From positions 30,258,001 to 30,322,000 of the forward strand of contig OX485806.1 in the NCBI GenBank assembly GCA_950295325.1: a stretch of DNA of 64,000 nucleotides, read 5' to 3'. The stretch comes from Polytrichum commune (lineage: Eukaryota; Streptophyta; Polytrichopsida; Polytrichales; Polytrichaceae). The translations under genes were made by a program, and so were the position numbers. Shown here one piece after another: positions 62,594 through 64,000 of this stretch. The notes below the pieces were generated by a model. The model ran no database searches. It worked only from the letters and a program-made list of their open reading frames with translations, and had not been told where the DNA came from. Numbering within the stretch: position 1 is the first letter of the stretch; every line of letters begins with the position of its first letter.

Positions 62594-63739
62594 TCAATCA
62601 GTGTAGCTAAGTTCGTTCATGCTATTCTTCGCAGATTTTAGGGAAGTTTAGAAACCACTTTGAATGAAGATTCTGGGAGCCTTAGTAGTACATGCAAAGA
62701 TTCACACAAGTAATTAAGTTAAGGGTCCGGCTTCTTCATCAGTCGCATGGGCAGAAGCTGCTGCTCCAATAGACGTACACTCGGGTGCTGTAGTACTGTG
62801 TGATTTATGCTACACGCATCATATGGCTCGAGTCAATGACTCTGTAGGAGTTCATAAATGTGTATTTGGTACAAGTTGCATAAGTTATATACTGAAATTT
62901 TCTAGATCCCATCCCATCACTTCAGGTCCCAGCTATAAATTTCAATATCTTTGTCTCTCTCCCTGACCATGCAGGTGGCGACACTACGACTGTAGCTAGC
63001 CAGAGGAATATCATAAAGCCTGAAGAGGGAGGCTACTTGCATGGCTTAACCCTTAAAGGTAGGGACGCAATGTACGATCTATATATGCTCCCAACTCCTA
63101 CGAGTCCTCATGGTTTTTCGTATTTATAGGATTCGAACATTTATTTGTGGATGCGTACATTATCTTGCGTCAAAGAGGGAAATACAAGCATGGTCATATG
63201 TGACGTTGATGATGAAGATATATTGATATTTTATTTGTATTTAAAGGCGTTCATATTGTGTACTTGAACCAAGTCTTGCATTAATATTGATTGGATATTC
63301 AACCAAGCTTGAAAGTAGTCACATGATTGTCTTGATACCCTGGTAATTGAACTATATCACTACATAGTACATAGTTTTCTTACGTTAAACCAACAAATCT
63401 ACCACGATGATAGATTTGTACATTTCTTCACTGATGATGCAGGTTGATATGTTGGTAGTGTTATTTCAAGCTTGGTATTTGAGTAGTTTATATAGAATCA
63501 TAAATTGTGTGATGTTGCTACGGAATAGCCTATTAAGAGTAGTGACAATACCCAAGGTACAAAGACGCATCATGAGACAAAGTTTGTATTTTGGGCCCTC
63601 ACTCTCTCCAATATAATACAAGAGTACCTACATTTGAAGTTGCCAACCAAGGCAAGGAATGTTGCCAACCTTTTCTCTCTAAAATTAAGTCACCCTTAGA
63701 TTCGGCCCTTGACAAAAATCACTACAGCTTCTACGCCTA

Positions 63740-64000
63740 TTATTTGTGGCCCACTATAAGTTGTCGTACCATGATAATTTTGGTCGATGCAACTCTTTTT
63801 CTGACCCACGTCATTTTTGAGTCCACCTGTATTTTACACAAATACGAAACATTGTGGGTTTGAAACTTAATATCAATATATTAGTAATAATATGAAAAAC
63901 TAAAAAGCTAATGCCGAAATGAAGGCCACACAATTTTCTACCCATGCTAACTTTCAACACACAATAATAGGTGTGAAGGGTGTAGTCTACGACCTTGATA
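63740..64000. repeat. Dispersed repeat J, copy 2 (runs off the window)
   Basis: It shares GATAATTTTGGTCGATGC, CACGTCATTTTTGAG and TTTCTACCCATGCTAAC with the copy at 20030-20390. The element probably continues past the window end. Confidence 0.55.

Larger units (their letters stand above)
61560..63550. repeat. Three scattered copies of a short repeat
   Basis: ATCTACCACGATGATAGATT-type sequence followed by TGTTCTT and a CATCGACACA-like phrase appears near 61570, 62195 and 63400. Two copies continue into ATTG(T/C)CTAGGACTCATAC. They may be fragments of one element; family F copies lie between them. Confidence 0.5.

Overview
This is nuclear DNA from a land plant. It is AT-rich, almost gene-free and packed with decayed transposons, plus one plant-specific gene: a QALGGH-type C2H2 zinc-finger protein with a C-terminal EAR repression motif (minus strand, 56846-57913). 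Low gene density, many small inverted-repeat elements, a decayed Ty1/copia element and a decayed LINE suit a large-genome plant. A fern or other seed-free plant is my guess, but the species cannot be fixed from this sequence.

Layout. 1-14 kb: intergenic DNA with dispersed repeats, a 157-bp and a 133-bp tandem duplication, and no credible gene. 14-28 kb: members of two inverted-repeat transposon families (A at 14243 and 23183; B at 25797), a 4 x 321-bp array (16304-17588), a 4 x 97-bp array (17795-18190), a GC-rich foldback insertion (21371-21800) and a near-perfect 28-bp hairpin (27866-27936). 28-31 kb: a C-rich LINE remnant with a broken RNase H domain. 31-39 kb: repeats, a second B element (34797), an unidentified decayed coding frame (37281-38290) and an exact 100-bp tandem array (39020-39480). 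39.7-43.4 kb: a Ty1/copia remnant holding two family A insertions and lacking reverse transcriptase. 44-53 kb: repeats, including a nested pair of small elements (E inside F, 47356-47802) with a 10-bp target duplication, an F foldback (50371-50580), and two diverged tandem arrays (50690-51560 and 52110-52905). 53-60 kb: the gene neighbourhood, fairly repeat-poor, with the zinc-finger gene, its long leader and a probable TATA box near 59375. 59.8-64 kb: a CACTA-ended foldback (59799-60095), a third B element (60686) and further F copies.

The genes do not form a pathway. The zinc-finger gene is probably a developmental transcriptional repressor; the rest is mobile DNA in various states of decay. 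I found no rRNA, CRISPR array, convincing tRNA or novel multi-gene system. The most informative signals are short transposon families that can be defined inside the window by matching termini, target-site duplications and nesting order, and the long poly-G tracts at the ends of some of them. All alignments were made by eye, so repeat boundaries without a stated target duplication are approximate.
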